Assembly (NCBI GenBank): GCA_963970005.1
Contig: CAXAMN010018580.1
Coordinates: 1-64,000 of the forward strand
Direction: 5' to 3'
Source of the DNA: Durusdinium trenchii
Taxonomy: Eukaryota > Sar > Dinophyceae > Suessiales > Symbiodiniaceae
DNA: 64,000 nucleotides
Position 1 is the stretch's first letter. The number at the start of each line of letters is the position of its first letter. Made by a program: the position numbers and the translations under genes. This document shows, in pieces, positions 10,929-21,439 of this stretch. The notes under the pieces were generated by a model, which worked only from the letters and a program-made list of their open reading frames with translations, searched no databases and was not told where the DNA came from.

Positions 10929-13144
10929 ATGGATTCCAGTTTGCGAGCGGATATTGAATCCCGCCTGAGCCGTGCTTTGGATGGTGAGCAGCTGGTGGTC
11001 AATGTCCACGCCATCATGGACACATTGGAGAAAGCGGGCTTGGTCTACAAGGCCAAGTTGCCGCCGCAACAAGTCGGTGCCCATCCTCAGAATCGTGATG
11101 GGCTTGGCGTCGTTTCCGATGCAGTTCATGATTTGCTGGACTCGATTGCAGAAGTCGGGTACATGCCACAAAAAGTGGACGCTGTTGCTGTTGAGATTCC
11201 AGACGGGAGTGAGGGAGACGAAATCCGTCGATTCAATCACCAATTGGTTGGCATGTCTTCGGGACGCTTGGGTGTGATGCAGGCTGACAAGCTCCGTGCG
11301 GCGACGCTGTGCGGATCCCACACCAATAACGGTGTGGAACACAACAACGAACGGATCACAGTGGATGGAAAACTTTCACTTCAAAAGATCCAGGAGCGAG
11401 ATCCAGGGCTTCACGATGCTATCGTGAATGGTTTGCCGTGGCGCATGATAACCAAAGCAGTTGCCCAGAATTTCCCTGAATTGCTACCTTTGATCCAGCA
11501 GTGTGGCAACGCCAGCCTGGTCAAAGGCGAGGGTGAATTGCAAATCCTGATAAGGCTACATAATGTCTTCATCCAAGAGAAAAAAGATGGCCTGATGCCT
11601 GACTACCAGCGCATCAAGAAGAGAGCGCTTGCAAGTCGGCCAGCGTGTGCGAAATCAGCTCCCCATTTGTACCAGTTCATGCTGAAATTTGCAGGTGGCC
11701 AAGATGGCAGTTTCTTGGTGGAAACGGAACAGTTTTGCCGAGCTCATGGCTCTTCCACAAAGAGCCTTGGTCCTGCCTTGTGGGAGATCTTGGCTGCAGA
11801 TGTGAAGGGCCGAACAGACCAACATGTGTGGGTCCGTCACGCTTTCAAATTGGCATGGGTGAAAGACATTGGCACGCCGTCAGATATCAAGAGATGCCTG
11901 CACTCTAAAGAATTTGCAAAGAGGTTGGAGGTTGCCAACCAGCTCATGTCGGAGACAAAGGGCATCGTAGACAAGCTTGGCATGCCCTGGGCCGTGGATG
12001 GCAAGGTTGCTGCTGCGCTTGGGTTTACTCACATTGCAATGGCAGCTTTCCTGTTGAATGCCAAGATTCCTGGCGAGTCCTATCATGACTCATTGGAGGG
12101 CATTGCGCACGATTTCGTGCCTTGGAATGTACTTTGGTCAAACTTGCATGCCGTGACAAAGCCTACATGTCGTGTTCTGCGCTTTGCGCTCGACTTGTTA
12201 AATAGTGTTGTACACAGAGAGCTATGTATCGCGGCCCAAGTGTACCATTCCAGGGCATCACCCAGAAGGAATTGGCATCCCCGTGGGCAGATTTTGCGCA
12301 GAAACGTGACACCGATTCATCGCGCGCATCTGCTGGAGGTGACCGCTTGAGGGAACTTGATCAAGGTGGCATGGTCAAAAACCCACAGGATTGCATGGCA
12401 GGTGCTGGGTTTGCTGTAGGGTCATTCGTCAAACGTAAAGCCACCCAAGAGCATGGTCAGATCTCCGGAGTGACTCAAGACCTGGTTCGTGTGAAGCAGC
12501 CTGATGGCACTGTCCTGAAGGTTCCTATCAAGGCTTTCCTTTCAGGAGAGTGGGCCCGGTTCACCCCAAAGGCAGAGGCTACGGTGGTCGATGACTTGTC
12601 ACTGTTTAAGCCTAGTGATTTCTCAGATTGGAAGGTCTTGAATGAGAAGGCACGAATCGTGCTGGAGTTGGCACAGCTGCATATGAGGCATGAAGCTGAA
12701 GCATGTGATTCTTTGAGGGTTGTCGTGAAACCAAACCGGGCATGCATTGTAGCCAAGCCCTTGAAGAAATTGACTCTGGTACCAGCGACCGTGAACATCA
12801 AGTATGACACAGAGCCTTCACCTGACCGCTACGTGATCCAGTCAAATGGTATGGCATTTACTTTGAACCCCACGGTGATCTTTCCAAAAGAGGATGGCGA
12901 ATCTGGCTTTGTCACACCGTTTTGGTTTGTGGAGACAACATCCAAAGTTGAAGAAGCTACCATGAAGGTGACACTGGTGCAGGTTGGAACCCCCAAGATT
13001 CAAATCCCCATTCTGACGAACGTTAGCCAACTCAACAAGGGTGACCGCCTGGCCATCTACAAGAAGAAGGTGACGAAGGAAGCAGAGCCTCTCGATGTCT
13101 CTCCGGCGGCGAAAAAGCGTCGAAGAGAGAAAGGCCCTGAGTGA
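10929..13144 (+). CDS. Multicopy dinoflagellate protein of unknown function, two exons
   Basis: Exon 1 (10929-12116) starts at an ATG 21 bases inside the open frame and encodes 396 residues, beginning SLRADIESRLSRALDGEQ and including LCGSHTNNG, DPGLHDAIVNGLPWRMI and KSLGPALWEIL. An inferred GT-AG intron (12117-12253, 137 nt, phase 0) joins GIAHDF to GITQKELASPW. Exon 2 (12254-13144) adds 296 residues with RLRELDQGGM, FVKRKATQEHGQISGV and a basic end, AAKKRRREKGPE, that may act as a nuclear signal. The total is about 692 residues with no stop or shift. I recognise the family as recurrent in Symbiodiniaceae, but no function or catalytic motif is apparent. Repeat 10206-10672 lies just upstream and the next linked gene starts 331 bases downstream. 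A 68-nt piece of this gene is copied at 23877-23944. Confidence 0.65.
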
Positions 13145-13211
13145 AAAGGACATCGAGCCTGTGGAGTCGAGCCTGATGGAGAAAGAAACAATTTGACTTG
13201 TGTGTGTTTTT

Positions 13212-13416
13212 CATTGGTTTGCAATGAGCAAGCTCGCACGCATGCTTTGAGGCAGCAGTGCAGGGCCACCATGCACGCATGCATGCATGGAGTTTCGAAA
13301 CAGTTTTGATCACTTCATGTTGGACCGTCATGTACTGTGCATGTTTCTGGTTGTCTTTGGCATTGAGCAAACTCGCACGCAGTGCAGCAGTGCAGGGTCT
13401 TCACGCATGCTTCAAT
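13212..13416. repeat. Imperfect direct repeat of about 50 bp
   Basis: The words GAGCAAGCTCGCACGCATGC (about 13225) and GAGCAAACTCGCACGCAGTG (about 13364) are each followed by CAGCAGTGCAGGG and CACGCATGC. The two copies lie between two linked genes and are diverged. Confidence 0.6.
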
Positions 13417-13475
13417 CATGTTTGTCTGAGTGGATCAAACTTCTGAGTGTGAGTTTGTTGTTGCTGCCGCCGCCC

Positions 13476-14015
13476 ATGTCCATGGAGCTGATTCGCCAAT
13501 ACAAGATTGTGGCAAAAGAAGGGACATGGACCCCAACACAGAAGGAAGAGTGCGGAAGGAGCTGGTTTCCAAAGTGGGACCGCGGATTTGTCCACTTTGT
13601 CACAGGGAGATCTCTAGACTTGCGGAAGGAGAAGGAAGGTGGGACGGTGGACACCATCTATTACCAACAGCTCCTTGAAATTCAGCAAAAGGCCTGCAAC
13701 GCAGCTCTGGCGCAAGCCATCTCAGATGATGAGACTGAGGAGCCCAAGCGCAAGAAGATGAAGGCCAAATCCAAAGTCCACCAACAGTGGGCACCGCACA
13801 GCGTGAAGATTGAGATGCCTGGGTTCGTCTCATCCAAGGGTGAGTCTTTTGAGCCCATTCATGCATTGGCACTGTTTGAAGGTGTTGGAACACAACACAT
13901 TTGGTTAGAGCTTTCTGTTGCAAATTTAGAGCACTTGAAGGAAGGCATCCGCTCTTCTCATCCAGTCGAAAGGAAGGTTGTTAGCAAGGCCAAGCCGGCC
14001 CAACCTAATGCTTAG
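13476..14015 (+). CDS. Small Lys-rich protein of recurrent dinoflagellate family
   Basis: The ATG at 13476 is chosen because the upstream part of the open frame crosses the repeat at 13212-13416 and is not protein-like. The 179-residue product has an N-terminal block SMELIRQYKIVAKEGTWTP, then WFPKWDRGFVHF, GGTVDTIYYQQLLEIQQKA and a basic patch EEPKRKKMKAKSK that could be a nuclear localisation signal, followed by a C-terminal domain with FEGVGTQHIWLEL. I recall related proteins in Symbiodiniaceae near copies of the preceding gene. No function is known to me. The open frame ends with TAG at 14013. Codon use is similar to the 10.9-kb gene. Confidence 0.5.
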   Translation: MSMELIRQYKIVAKEGTWTPTQKEECGRSWFPKWDRGFVHFVTGRSLDLRKEKEGGTVDTIYYQQLLEIQQKACNAALAQAISDDETEEPKRKKMKAKSKVHQQWAPHSVKIEMPGFVSSKGESFEPIHALALFEGVGTQHIWLELSVANLEHLKEGIRSSHPVERKVVSKAKPAQPNA

Positions 14016-14663
14016 CACCACTTTGCCTTGCACACGCAGGAATATTTTTAAATTGCCGTCGGGAAACTGTCTATATAGTGTTTTTGAAATGTTTTGGAAA
14101 TTGCGGTCACATGCAAAACAAGAACAAATGGATAAGGGACTGTCTCAGCGGATGTAGATTGAGAAGCTACATGTGTAGTACACAAGTGTTTGGGACAGCT
14201 TGCAAGTGACACCTGCATCCGTGCATTTGTTCTGTTTCAAGCTCAGGCAAATGAAATACGAGTTGAAGATATTGAATCAACAATGTGTAAGAACTTAGAA
14301 CCGAAGTTTGTTCCAGCACTTTGGACATGCTTTATCCATTGAGTCATTCTTCCACGGTTCAAAATCAAATTGCAATTCGATTTACACATCAAGCTGCTCC
14401 TGCGTCTCCTTAAGCGCATGGCATTTACACATCACTTTGCTCCTAGCTGGCAGTTTCCACCCACACTCTATCCATGGACTTGCAAGTCTTCACCTTTCAC
14501 AGACTGCCACATACTCACAACTCCCATCTCACCTGACTTGGCGCCGCCACGATGACGTCGTATGTGGCATACATCCCTGAGCCGTTGGAGGCACCAAACT
14601 GTACTGCTTTCCTTCTTTGGGGTTGTTCTTGTCGTGTCTCATTCCTTCACGAAATAAGACCAT

Positions 14664-15361
14664 GCAGTGTAGTTCATTCACGCAGGGTGAGGCGGAGTTC
14701 TTCTTGGACATGGGGATGCTGGGCACGTTCAAGAAGGTCAACGATGGTTGGTGCAGCCCATGGGGCCACGCTCAGCTGGTCGCACCGAAAGCAGTGGAGG
14801 GTTCAGAACAGTGAAGGCAAGATTGGAAAAGTTTGTACATGTTGAAATCAAGTGCGGCCATGAATCTGACCCCCGCAAGTCATAGATTGAGTGCCACAAA
14901 CCACTACTTTGGAGGGGACTTGCAAGGGTCAGATTTCATGACCCAATCCAAGTGGAAATCGGGCAGTCAAGTGCATTGATTGAACATTATATATTGTAGT
15001 ATGGTATTTTTGTTTTTGTGTGGTCGTTGCTTGTTGCTTGTCGCAACGTTCTGGAATGCAGGTGACACATATTGGAAGAACGATGGCAACTCCAAAGATC
15101 CACCTGTCGAAGGTCATTTTGACAGCATTGATTTTTGGAAATTTGATCCTTATTATCGAAACGCGGGCGTTCCCATGGGAAGCCCGCTTGTATGCAAAAC
15201 ATGTACGAACGTGTAGTATTTGTTTGAGTGCCGTGTTCTGCTCGGAGGATGGCAGTATCGCAACGATGAGAAGGAGTGGTGTCCATCATCTTTGAAATTT
15301 GAAGTAAGCAAGGCAGTTGGGACACGTAAACTTGATGTGCTTTTCTGGCTCACTTTTAGCT
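14664..15361 (+). other. Broken coding traces, unknown protein
   Basis: Protein-like stretches appear in different + frames: QGEAEFFLDMGMLGTFKKVN near 14680-14740, GDTYWKNDGNSKDPPVEGHF near 15060-15120, and GGWQYRNDEKEWCPSSLKFE near 15243-15302. They may be exons of one gene or remnants. No consistent splice sites were found and I do not recognise the family. The last piece ends next to the left outer inverted-repeat arm. Confidence 0.3.
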
Positions 15362-15362
15362 G

Positions 15363-15595
15363 AGGCCCAAAGGGCCCAGCCAAAAAAACTAGCAGTCAAG
15401 AGGGTTTGCTGGGTAAGCTGACACTGAGTGGTTGCCTTTGAGCTCCCAGCCTTTGAGCTCCCAGGGCAAAAAAACACACACACTCTGACATTGGTTTTCA
15501 GTTAATCGATTCCCAAGTGGAAAAAGGTGAGGGAACAGTAAGGCGAGCAACGCGTGACCTTACTACAGAAACATGATGCCATTTGATTCTGCATA
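15363..15595. repeat. Outer inverted-repeat arm, left
   Basis: This arm is the reverse complement of 19958-20175. Shared landmarks, in order, are GGCCCAAAGGGCCC, GCTGACACTGAGTGGTTGCC, AACTGAAAACCAATGTC (complement), AAGGTGAGGGAACAGTAAGG, and ACGCGTGACCTTACTACAG with CATGATGCCA. Further out, a diverged GATGCCA...GAGTAACT block matches as well. Confidence 0.92.
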
Positions 15596-16309
15596 TGAGC
15601 TCCCGGCGCGGTGTGTTTGAGGTGCTAGAGAGGTTTGGCAAACATGATGCCACTTGTTTCCGATAAGTTGAGTAACTCGGAATTGTCACCATTTGATTTT
15701 GATTTTGAATAACCTAGTTTGAATAACCTAGAAGTTTCACTATTACTTCCAAGCTTCTAGGTGTTGCCACAAAGAAACAACAAATGGATGTAGGTATTGT
15801 TCCTGGTATCTGCGCCCCATTTCATTTGGACGGTGAGTTGAACTGAGTGGTTGAATGTTGCAATAACACTCAGTTGTTTTGTGATGTCTGTCCTGGAAAC
15901 TATATCCAAACCATTGTATGTTTTTTGTTACTTAGTACGCAACATCTGATGCAGTGTGCGCGTGCAGTTTCACAGGGTTCAAATGTCATATCGTGAGATA
16001 TATTTTGCTTCGCCTGCTTTATATTCTGATGATTTTTTGGGAGTAATTGCGTGGAAGGCACAAAGAAGGATTGCCTGCGGTATTGGTAAGCCACATACAC
16101 TTTATTTAGGTTTCCTGAAATAACGGTGACTAGTGATCGATTACTTTTGGTATAAACACCGGATTTTGGTCTAAACACAGGAGTTTGGCCTAACATCACG
16201 AAGTTTTCTATTTTATATATCTTGCGAGAGATCGTGTGTGTAGCCATTCGCATCTGCATGGTTGGCCACTTGATATAGCAAACAGTTTTTTAATGTGTTT
16301 AAAACAGGC
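15596..16309. other. AT-rich spacer, no gene seen
   Basis: The spacer lies between the outer and inner left arms. It contains short direct repeats (GAATAACCTAG twice near 15706 and 15720) and no coding region that I can support. The corresponding right-hand spacer (18903-19957) is longer and holds a coiled-coil ORF, so the large palindrome is not symmetrical here. Confidence 0.5.
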
Positions 16310-16672
16310 CTTTTGATTGTCTCATGTGGTTTTTAATTAGATTTCATGAACTGTCAGGATGGTCAAGAACTGCCGCGCTAAGGAAAACTAAGGATTCGAC
16401 ATGCTAAGGGCCGGACTAAGGATCCCAAGCGCACTAAGGGCCGCACTAAGGAATGACTAAGGATTTGACTAAGGGCCGCACTAAGGATTTCTAAGGTTTC
16501 GTGAATGACGATCTCAAGGCGCGAAAAAAAAGAAACATTTAGGCCCCGCTGCGAAGCGGATTAGCCCTGAGAAGGGCATTCCTTTTTGGGACTTGACATT
16601 TTTTGCCGGACTCTCTGTGGACTGCATGACCCAAGATTTGGAGGATCCAAATTTTGGTTTAAAGTTGCCTTC
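16310..16672. repeat. Inner inverted-repeat arm, left, with CTAAGG subrepeats
   Basis: The arm is the reverse complement of 18537-18902, at roughly 80-90% identity by eye. It includes a run of CTAAGG-based words (CTAAGGGCCGCACTAAGGA repeated), a GC-rich patch CCGCTGCGAAGCGG, and TTGCCGGACTCTCTGTGGAC. Clustered short repeats inside terminal arms are typical of transposase-binding subterminal repeats; that role here is inferred. Confidence 0.92.
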
Positions 16673-17435
16673 TTATGCCCTGGTGTTGAGAGCTCACCAG
16701 TTAGAGAGCTTGGCTTCACAGTAGTGCGCGAGCCCACTATGGCAGATGTCATTGTAGCGACACAATTGAAGGCCTTGCCAGAGAAAGCTCATCTATGCGC
16801 CCTTCTTCGTGGTAGCTATGTTTTGGACACGGCCACGCTGCGTGGAGAGCAGGGTTTCTGTGTCAAATTCACAGGAGTGGGGTGCCTGCAGCGCTGTGTC
16901 TGGGCTACTTCTGACTTCAAGCAGGACCCGTGACGTTTTTGCTGTGGACATGTGTGCAACAAAGTTTGATATTCCCAATGCAAGTAGTGTGACATCAGAA
17001 GCTGGATCGCAATGGTTTCCATTTTGACTTCATACTATACAACATGATTGCCAATCCTTGTCACCCCTTACCAGCCCTGGGCTTGCTTCAGAAGAAGCCC
17101 GATCTCTATAGTACCACGAGGACAGTTGTGGCTGATTGCCTGGCGCGATCTACATGGCAATGGTTGGACACGGTGGATGAGTTGCTGCAAGGCCGGGGAG
17201 TGAAATTCATCGCTCTGGTCACGCAAGGCAGAAGGAGGAGCAGGTAGGGTGTTTGGAAAGGAAGGTTCGTTTTGGTAGGGCGCTTGGTTTTTGGGCCGTC
17301 GGGCTTGCTACAAGCTATATAAATCAAACCAATGCTAAGTTCCCTCGCCAGGTGCTGCAGTTGGCAATGCAGCAACGGAAGGTGTCTGTTTTCACGTGGG
17401 AAGATGCTTTCAAAGCTTTTGCAACAATCGACTAA
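16665..17435 (+). CDS. Possible BRCT-like protein in several exons
   Basis: Coding stretches on the + strand begin exactly where the left inner arm ends. The first (to about 16930) reads VAFLCPGVESSPVRELGFTV, then PTMADVIVATQL, KAHLCALLRGSYVLDTATL and CLQRCVWATSDFKQD. The hydrophobic core pattern with a late Trp resembles a BRCT fold. A second stretch (about 17080-17247) includes STWQWLDTVDELLQGRGVKF and a third (about 17335-17435) KVSVFTWEDAFKAFATID followed by a stop. I recall multicopy dinoflagellate proteins with this layout, but the exon joins are not resolved. The name is a weak structural guess. The gene sits in the centre of the nested inverted repeats and may be cargo of that element. 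Confidence 0.4.
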
Positions 17436-17576
17436 AATCTTTCTTTCATGGCCTGAAGGGGCCCAGGGGTTTGGCGCATCCAAAAAAGGATGTGGATGCT
17501 GACAGCGTGCGCAGCTCTGGGGAAAACAACAAGTAGATTATCTGGGAATTTGCTGTGGCCCGAATCAACACCTAGC

Positions 17577-17681
17577 TCTCAACACTCGTGAGCGCTAGTG
17601 ACCTCAACACTCGTGAGCGCTAGTGACCTCTAACATTCGTGAGCGACCCCCTAGCCCTCAACACTCGTGAGCGCTAGTGAT
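17577..17681. repeat. 26-bp tandem repeat
   Basis: Four copies of TCAACACTCGTGAGCGCTAG, the third diverged to TCTAACATTCGTGAGCGACC, occur in a row. GAGCGCTAG itself is partly palindromic. Confidence 0.88.
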
Positions 17682-17685
17682 GTTG

Positions 17686-17992
17686 AGATGAGTGGGTCAA
17701 TTTGACCCACCCACCTGGGAATGAGTGATCGCTTGTGACTGCTCAGAGACCACCCCCCACCCAACGCAGCGTGCAAACGATGAGGCCTCATCCCGTGCGG
17801 CCCAGTCAGCGTCCTTGCGTGGTCCCCATGGGCCCTCAAATGTCACGAGCGCTCTTGGATTGTGAGATGGGTGGGTCAAATCCACCCACTCACCTCAACG
17901 CCTTGCGCAAGTTTTTTCATCGTTGAATGATTTGAGCTTCAGGGTGACATTAATGCGGTGTGCAAGTTTTTTCATCATTGAATGTTTTAACG
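17686..17992. repeat. Short palindromes and a direct repeat
   Basis: GAGTGGGTCAATTTGACCCA at 17691 and a related GTGGGTCAAATCCACCCACT at 17872 form small hairpins and also pair with each other. Further on, GCAAGTTTTTTCATCGTTGA (17907) and GCAAGTTTTTTCATCATTGA (17962) form a direct repeat. Confidence 0.75.
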
Positions 17993-18420
17993 CGGGCGGC
18001 CGTTCATTCATGAGGCTTGAGTGGATCAAAGGTCAGGGTATTCGTTCCATTCGTCATGGCCAACCGCCGCGGGGCTAAGCGCAAAGCGCGTGAATCGGGG
18101 GATGTCTTGAGCTGTGGCCTCCCTTGCAGAACACGTCATGGCGCGCCTCCTGCAAATGCATCCCGCTCAAAATGCACAGGGTTTTGCTTGTTCTCTATTT
18201 GGTTTGGAGTGCCAAGAATGGTCAAAAGGACACAAAATAGATAGGGTCAAATGTATTACACAATCTGGTCAAGGAATTCTTTTGATGATAGCAAGTATTG
18301 ATTTTGTGTCCTCTTGACCTGTCTTGGTGGTTTGGGCCTTCTGTTTTGGGAAACCATTTTGAGGTTGTCTCGGGCTTCCGATTGGAATCGCTACAGCCAA
18401 GAGAGGTCGAAAGGAATTCT

Positions 18421-18541
18421 TTAAGTTGAACTTTTCCTCCAAAACGTGGCGGTGCCAAGTTTTGGTGGGTAAGTTCAACTTTAAGTTGAACTTTCTCTCC
18501 AAAACTTGGCGGTGCCAAGTTTTGGTGGGTAAGTTCAACTT
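18421..18541. repeat. Two tandem 62-bp hairpin units
   Basis: Each unit is almost wholly self-complementary: TTAAGTTGAACTT on the left pairs with AAGTTCAACTTTAA on the right, and CCAAAACTTGGC pairs with GCCAAGTTTTGG around a GGT centre. The two units differ at only a few sites. The pair abuts the right inner arm. Confidence 0.9.
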
Positions 18542-18902
18542 TAAAACAAGATTTGGTTCCTCCAAATCTTGGGTCGTGCAGTCCACAGAGAGTCCGGCAA
18601 AAAAATGTCAGGTCCCAGAAAAAGGAATGCCCTTCTCAGGGCTAATCCGCTTCGCAGCGGGGCCTAAATGTTTCATTTTTTCGCGCCTTGTGCAGATAGT
18701 CATTCACGAAACCTTAGAAATCCTTAGTGCGGCCCTTAGTCAAATCCTGAGTCATTCCTTAGTGCGGCCCTTAGTGCGCTTGGGATCCTTAGTCCGGCCC
18801 TTAGCATGTCGAATCCTTAGTCTTCCTTAGTTCGGCAGTTCCTGACCATCCTGAACTCAGAGCACAGTTCATGAAAGCAAAGAATGCGTGAGACAATCGG
18901 AA
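18537..18902. repeat. Inner inverted-repeat arm, right
   Basis: This is the reverse complement partner of 16310-16672, with TTGCGGGG-type changes but the same order of landmarks: GAGTCCGGCAA, GCGAAGCGG-type GC patch, TTCACGAAACCTTAGAAATC, the CCTTAGTGCGGCCCTTAG words, and a TTCATGAACTGT/GAGACAATC end (all read on one strand or the other). Confidence 0.92.
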
Positions 18903-19039
18903 AAGCAATAAAGGCATGTTTTGGAAAAAACGGTTCTCCAGGGAAACCGCATGTAATTTTCTTTTGTGTCCTTACCGCCAACTTGGCTGCAGCAAGTAGT
19001 ACCGAAACTATCTTTATCCTGCTCTGCTAGTTTGCCCGG

Positions 19040-19693
19040 ATGGGAAAGAATCAAACTCTGAGCGATTTAAATCGCAAAGCCAGACGACGCGCTGAGCAGC
19101 TTGAGAAAGAGAAGAACAAGGCTGAAGAAGATCGCGCTGCGCTAGTAGCAACACAGAAGGAGCTTCAGCGGGAAAAGGCTACAACAATTGTTTTGGCGGC
19201 GCAGAATGAGCAGCTGAAGAAAAAAGTAGCGCGCCAGAAATCAGAGAATGACCAGCTGAAGAGTGAGGTGTTGAACCGGAAAGAAGACAATGTGACACTG
19301 CTGAACTTGGCGTGGCAAGCCAAATATGCTCTTGAGGATGAGAGGGCAGCGAGGAAGGCAGGCGCAAAGTGGAAAGAAACATTCCTGCGCATTCTGTTTT
19401 GGAACGAAACATTCCTGCGTATTCCGTTTTGGTTCATGCTAAGCTTAAAAAAATTGTTGTTATTACGCAGTTTGTCTGAGGATTTGATTCTTCTTTTCCA
19501 TTCCAGGTGGTCGAGGCGGAGCTACTACAGACTGCTGCTTCCACTTCCTCTTCATCTTCACATCGGCAGCGGCCATGCCCAAGCGTTCCTTGCTTTCAAA
19601 CTTTGTGAGTTGGTTGCTCTGGTTCTTCTACGTTTCTGTCTGCTTTTTGATTTGCTCCTTTTGTGTTTGTTGGCGCCGTCTTGGCGATTCTAG
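19040..19693 (+). CDS. Coiled-coil protein, 3' structure uncertain
   Basis: ATG at 19040 opens a strongly charged region, NLNRKARRRAEQLEKEKNKA-like, of about 110 residues with heptad spacing (DLNRKARRRAEQLEKEKNKA, NEQLKKKVARQKSENDQLKS), typical of a coiled coil and possibly related to bZIP-like or filament helices; no DNA-binding basic region can be claimed. After KAGAKWKE at about 19378 the frame turns into Leu-rich, non-coding-like sequence containing a 28-bp direct repeat (GAAACATTCCTGCGCATTCT twice). An intron probably starts there; an acceptor-like TTTTCCATTCCAG at 19495-19507 precedes coding-like sequence in other frames. The reliable part is 19040-19380. The gene lies in the right spacer of the nested palindrome. 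Confidence 0.45.
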   Translation: MGKNQTLSDLNRKARRRAEQLEKEKNKAEEDRAALVATQKELQREKATTIVLAAQNEQLKKKVARQKSENDQLKSEVLNRKEDNVTLLNLAWQAKYALEDERAARKAGAKWKETFLRILFWNETFLRIPFWFMLSLKKLLLLRSLSEDLILLFHSRWSRRSYYRLLLPLPLHLHIGSGHAQAFLAFKLCELVALVLLRFCLLFDLLLLCLLAPSWRF

Positions 19694-19957
19694 TATCTAG
19701 TAGTGTATCTAGATGGTTGGCAGGGGGAGCCCTTCAATCTTTGATGTTTTTTTGGTGGCGAGGATTCAAAGAAGGAGCCTGAAAGCAAGCAGGTGAGGAA
19801 GAGCTGACGGGCGGCGCTGAAGCAGCAACGGTGAGAAAAAATGAAGTCAGCGGCCTGCTTGGTTAGACAGTGGCATGTGCATGACAAACGCGGGATTTAT
19901 GGACATCACAAAGTTGCATTCTAGTCTGTATGGTGAAACTTCTAAGTTACTCAAATT

Positions 19958-20175
19958 GTCAGAATCAATTGGCATCATGTTTCTGTAGTAAGGTCACGCG
20001 TTGCTCGCCTTACTGTTCCCTCACCTTTTTCCACTTGGGAATCGATTAACTGAAAACCAATGTCAGAGTGTGTGTGTGTGTGTTTTTTTGCCCTGGGAGC
20101 TGAAAGGCTGGGAGCTCAAAGGCAACCACTCAGTGTCAGCTTACCCAGCAAACCCTCGCTGGGCCCTTTGGGCCA
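19958..20175. repeat. Outer inverted-repeat arm, right
   Basis: This is the reverse complement of 15363-15595. It contains AACTGAAAACCAATGTC followed by a GT run, the same order seen at 46.39 and 47.48 kb next to the structured repeat modules. Confidence 0.92.
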
Positions 20176-20754
20176 GTTTTCATGACAGGTTGAGAGTTGA
20201 TGTAAGCTTTGCTGTGGTCATGTTGGTCACTGTGCATGGTAAGTGGTATTGGTGTCACTGTGGCCTGCTCGTCAGGGCAGAAAGCGGCCTATTGATGACG
20301 CGGATGACAACGAGTTCGAGGTTGAATGAATGCATTTGCGTGGTTACTTGTGCAGGGTGGAGCACTTCGCTTGCTTGTTGTTTTTTTGGAGGGGGTTTGT
20401 GAGCGCCCATGTAACCTTGCTATCAGGAGGTGATTGACGAAGCCGCTGAACCGCACACTTCGAGCGCATCCAGACCTGACCCCACATCCACGGAGGCCTG
20501 AGGTTGAGAAACAAACCATTTCTATATTGGCATCTGATACTGCTTGCTCGCAAAAAGCATTCTTGTGGACTTGTGGGGCCTTGTGACATCTCCTCACATG
20601 GCATTTGAACCCAGGAGCTTGGAATAGCAGCGAAAGCTCACAAGAAGAAGGCTTGTCTCGTGACAGGTGTTCGTACGTCCGCCACATGTTTGATGAGTTG
20701 AGTTGCTTGCCTGTGAAAGTTGCTTGTCTCATGGTGTGAGTTGCTTGTCTCCAC

Positions 20755-21066
20755 ATGTCGGCCTGTGCGTTCCAGGCGATGCCAAAAGGATCATCTACCT
20801 CGAAATTCTCGACTTTGCCAACGCCGCCTCCAAAGCCCAGCCTGCGTCTTTGTCCCCCGCCGCCACCACCGCCACTGGCGCCCAGTCCTCGAACTCTACC
20901 GCCAACACCGCCACCGGTACCGAAACTGCCGATCCCTCCTGCACCGCCAGCTCCACCAGCACCGCCATCTTCACGCCACCCTTTCCCCCCAGATCCTCCA
21001 ACAATGCCACAGGTTCCGAAGGCGTTGGTTGTCATTGTGTTTGGCATGCACTTGATATCATTCTGA
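20755..21066. other. Low-complexity CCX-rich region, strand of any gene unclear
   Basis: A GC-rich stretch of CCGCCACC-like repeats keeps several frames open on both strands. The + frames read Pro-rich or Ala/Thr/Ser-rich and the - strand reads Gly-rich. Flanking parts do not match a family I know. I treat it as low complexity with possible but unproven coding. Confidence 0.4.
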
Positions 21067-21311
21067 AGCTTGACCTTTGGATTCGTAAACATGTTGCGCA
21101 CGCAGGTATGTCTCGCGTGTAGTTTGTCATAGTTTGGCCATGTTTCTCCTGGCCAGGCACTTCAACCATGGGCGGCTGCGTTGACCCGGGATGTGAGTGG
21201 AAGGGGGTGGTACATGGGGAACCGCTTCTTTGACAATGACGGCAATTTGATGCCGTGACTTGGTTGCATGAGGACTTGCGTGAACTTGAGTGACAATGTT
21301 GTAATTTTCCC

Positions 21312-21431
21312 CTTGGATTGGCCTCCAAAAAAAGACCCCCACAAGTCCGGTTCGACCTGCTTGAAATGCAGGTTTTGAAGGGGGAAAACCGGACTTGTGG
21401 GGGTCTTTTTTCACAGGCCAATCCAAGTGGA
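21312..21431. repeat. Hairpin element with 43-bp arms
   Basis: The left arm (21312-21354) has CCTTGGATTGGCCT, a short A run, then GACCCCCACAAGTCCGGTT. The right arm (about 21388-21431) has AACCGGACTTGTGGGGGTC, a T run and AGGCCAATCCAAG. The match is nearly perfect around a loop of about 33 bp. GTGAACTT and GTTGCATGA words recur on both flanks. This fits a foldback MITE. Confidence 0.9.
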
Positions 21432-21439
21432 AAATTAGC

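Noticed and set aside
20289-21101. Gly-rich 270-codon - strand ORF
   Set aside because: Its body is the complement of a CCX-rich low-complexity tract, and the rest has no protein features that are better than on the other strand.
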